Source: an uncultured Ruminococcus sp.
GTDB taxonomy: Bacteria; Bacillota; Clostridia; Oscillospirales; Ruminococcaceae
Direction: 5' to 3'
DNA length: 14,637 bases
Assembly: GCA_902464115.1 (NCBI GenBank)
Contig: CABQIF010000046.1
Span: forward strand, 1-14,637
Shown piece after piece: positions 14,314 to 14,637 of this stretch; the first letter of the stretch is position 1, and every line of letters starts with the position of its first letter. The position numbers and the translations under genes were made by a program. The notes beneath the pieces are model-generated. The model made no database searches. It was not told the DNA's origin and saw only the letters and a list, made by a program, of their open reading frames with translations.

Positions 14314-14592
14314 GAAGAAGACGATTTCTCCGTGGTACCACTCTTCATTGGTGCAGATCCTGCACCCGCTCTGTCACATCTCTGCAATAATGTGCTTCTC
14401 TATAACGGGAGAATCCCGTCAATGCTTACTTTGTCGATCACAACAGTTCTGCACTGCGGCTCAGGGAGGAGATATCCTGCTTTCCTTCGACTGTCTTACA
14501 CCAACCGACAGCTCTCTGCAACGAACGAACAGCATCTTTTTTCCCGTCAACGCCTTTTTCTTGATACGGGCAGCGGATCATTCTGCTGCCTT
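14268..14592 (-). ncRNA. T-box riboswitch controlling leuA (leucine)
   Basis: Transcribed on minus from about 14592. The T-box sequence AAGAGTGGTACCACGGAG lies at 14345-14328 and contains the tRNA-binding bulge TGGTACC. The antiterminator can form from GAAGAG paired with the CTTCTTC that follows, and ACG with CGT. Stem I has a 10-bp helix (GCT.TTC.TTCG with CGAA.GAAAGC), the apical GGTTGGTG, and an internal loop holding two consecutive CTC triplets (14471-14466). CTC is a leucine codon, which fits leuA. A hairpin GGTGCAG/CTGCACC precedes the T-box. When uncharged tRNA-Leu binds, the antiterminator should form and leuA be read through. The exact specifier register is inferred. Confidence 0.93.
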
Positions 14593-14598
14593 TTCTTT

Positions 14599-14627
14599 AT
14601 TTTATCGAATTTTTCTTGATTTGTCAA
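14599..14627 (-). promoter_or_regulatory. Promoter of the leuA T-box transcript
   Basis: On the minus strand a perfect TTGACA (14622-14627) lies 17 bp from TAAAAT (14599-14604, 5 of 6). Transcription should start near 14592 and run into the T-box leader. Confidence 0.82.
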
Positions 14628-14637
14628 GTGTTTTTTT

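Noticed and set aside
14521..14530. CGAACGAAC as a LexA-like site
   Set aside because: It lacks the inverted GTTCG half at the required spacing and lies within T-box Stem I, where its complement explains it.
1..14637. tRNA, rRNA, insertion sequences, phage or CRISPR features
   Set aside because: Reading both strands showed no tRNA-like cloverleaf, rRNA segment, transposase, integrase, terminal inverted repeats or regular repeat array.

Overview
The window looks like chromosomal DNA of a fibre-degrading, Gram-positive anaerobe of the Ruminococcus group (Oscillospiraceae), closest in style to cellulosome producers such as R. flavefaciens or R. champanellensis. The evidence is a very large secreted PL1-PL9-CBM77-dockerin pectate lyase with Thr-rich linkers, two further secreted dockerin proteins, AGGAGG-type ribosome sites, sigma-A promoters close to TTGACA-17-TATAAT, and a T-box leader on leuA. 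No rRNA, tRNA, CRISPR array, insertion sequence or phage gene is visible. The species assignment is inference.

Layout, left to right. (1) 1-4117: promoter with repeated 11-bp elements, the pectate lyase on + (TTG start at 197), and a two-way terminator. (2) 4149-6781: on the minus strand, an AEC-family membrane transporter with its own promoter, then enolase (eno) with its own promoter, a palindromic candidate operator and a long leader. (3) 6881-10368: a perfect-consensus promoter driving two tandem paralogous secreted proteins on + (532 and 520 aa). Each has a signal peptide, a module of about 280 residues that I do not recognise but whose end resembles a cohesin, a short Ig-like segment, and a C-terminal divergent dockerin whose second calcium loop carries an 8-residue insertion. 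(4) 10386-11867: a MATE-family exporter on minus. (5) 12085-12411: a small DUF6514-like protein on +. (6) 12443-14637: leuA (2-isopropylmalate synthase) on minus, behind a complete T-box riboswitch with its terminator and promoter.

How the genes fit together. The pectate lyase and the dockerin pair are extracellular and probably belong to a cellulosome-like system. The pectate lyase carries catalytic residues for two lyase families, a pectin-binding module and a dockerin for docking on a scaffoldin. The tandem pair could be structural or adaptor parts, or ligand-binding parts with a different cohesin partner. Eno and leuA are housekeeping genes, and the transporters have no clear link to their neighbours. 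Almost every gene is its own transcription unit. The three convergent gene ends each share one hairpin flanked by an A-run and a T-run, so each can terminate both strands. The parts most worth following up are the unrecognised module and the interrupted dockerin of the tandem pair, the palindrome on the eno promoter, and the repeats on the pectate lyase promoter.
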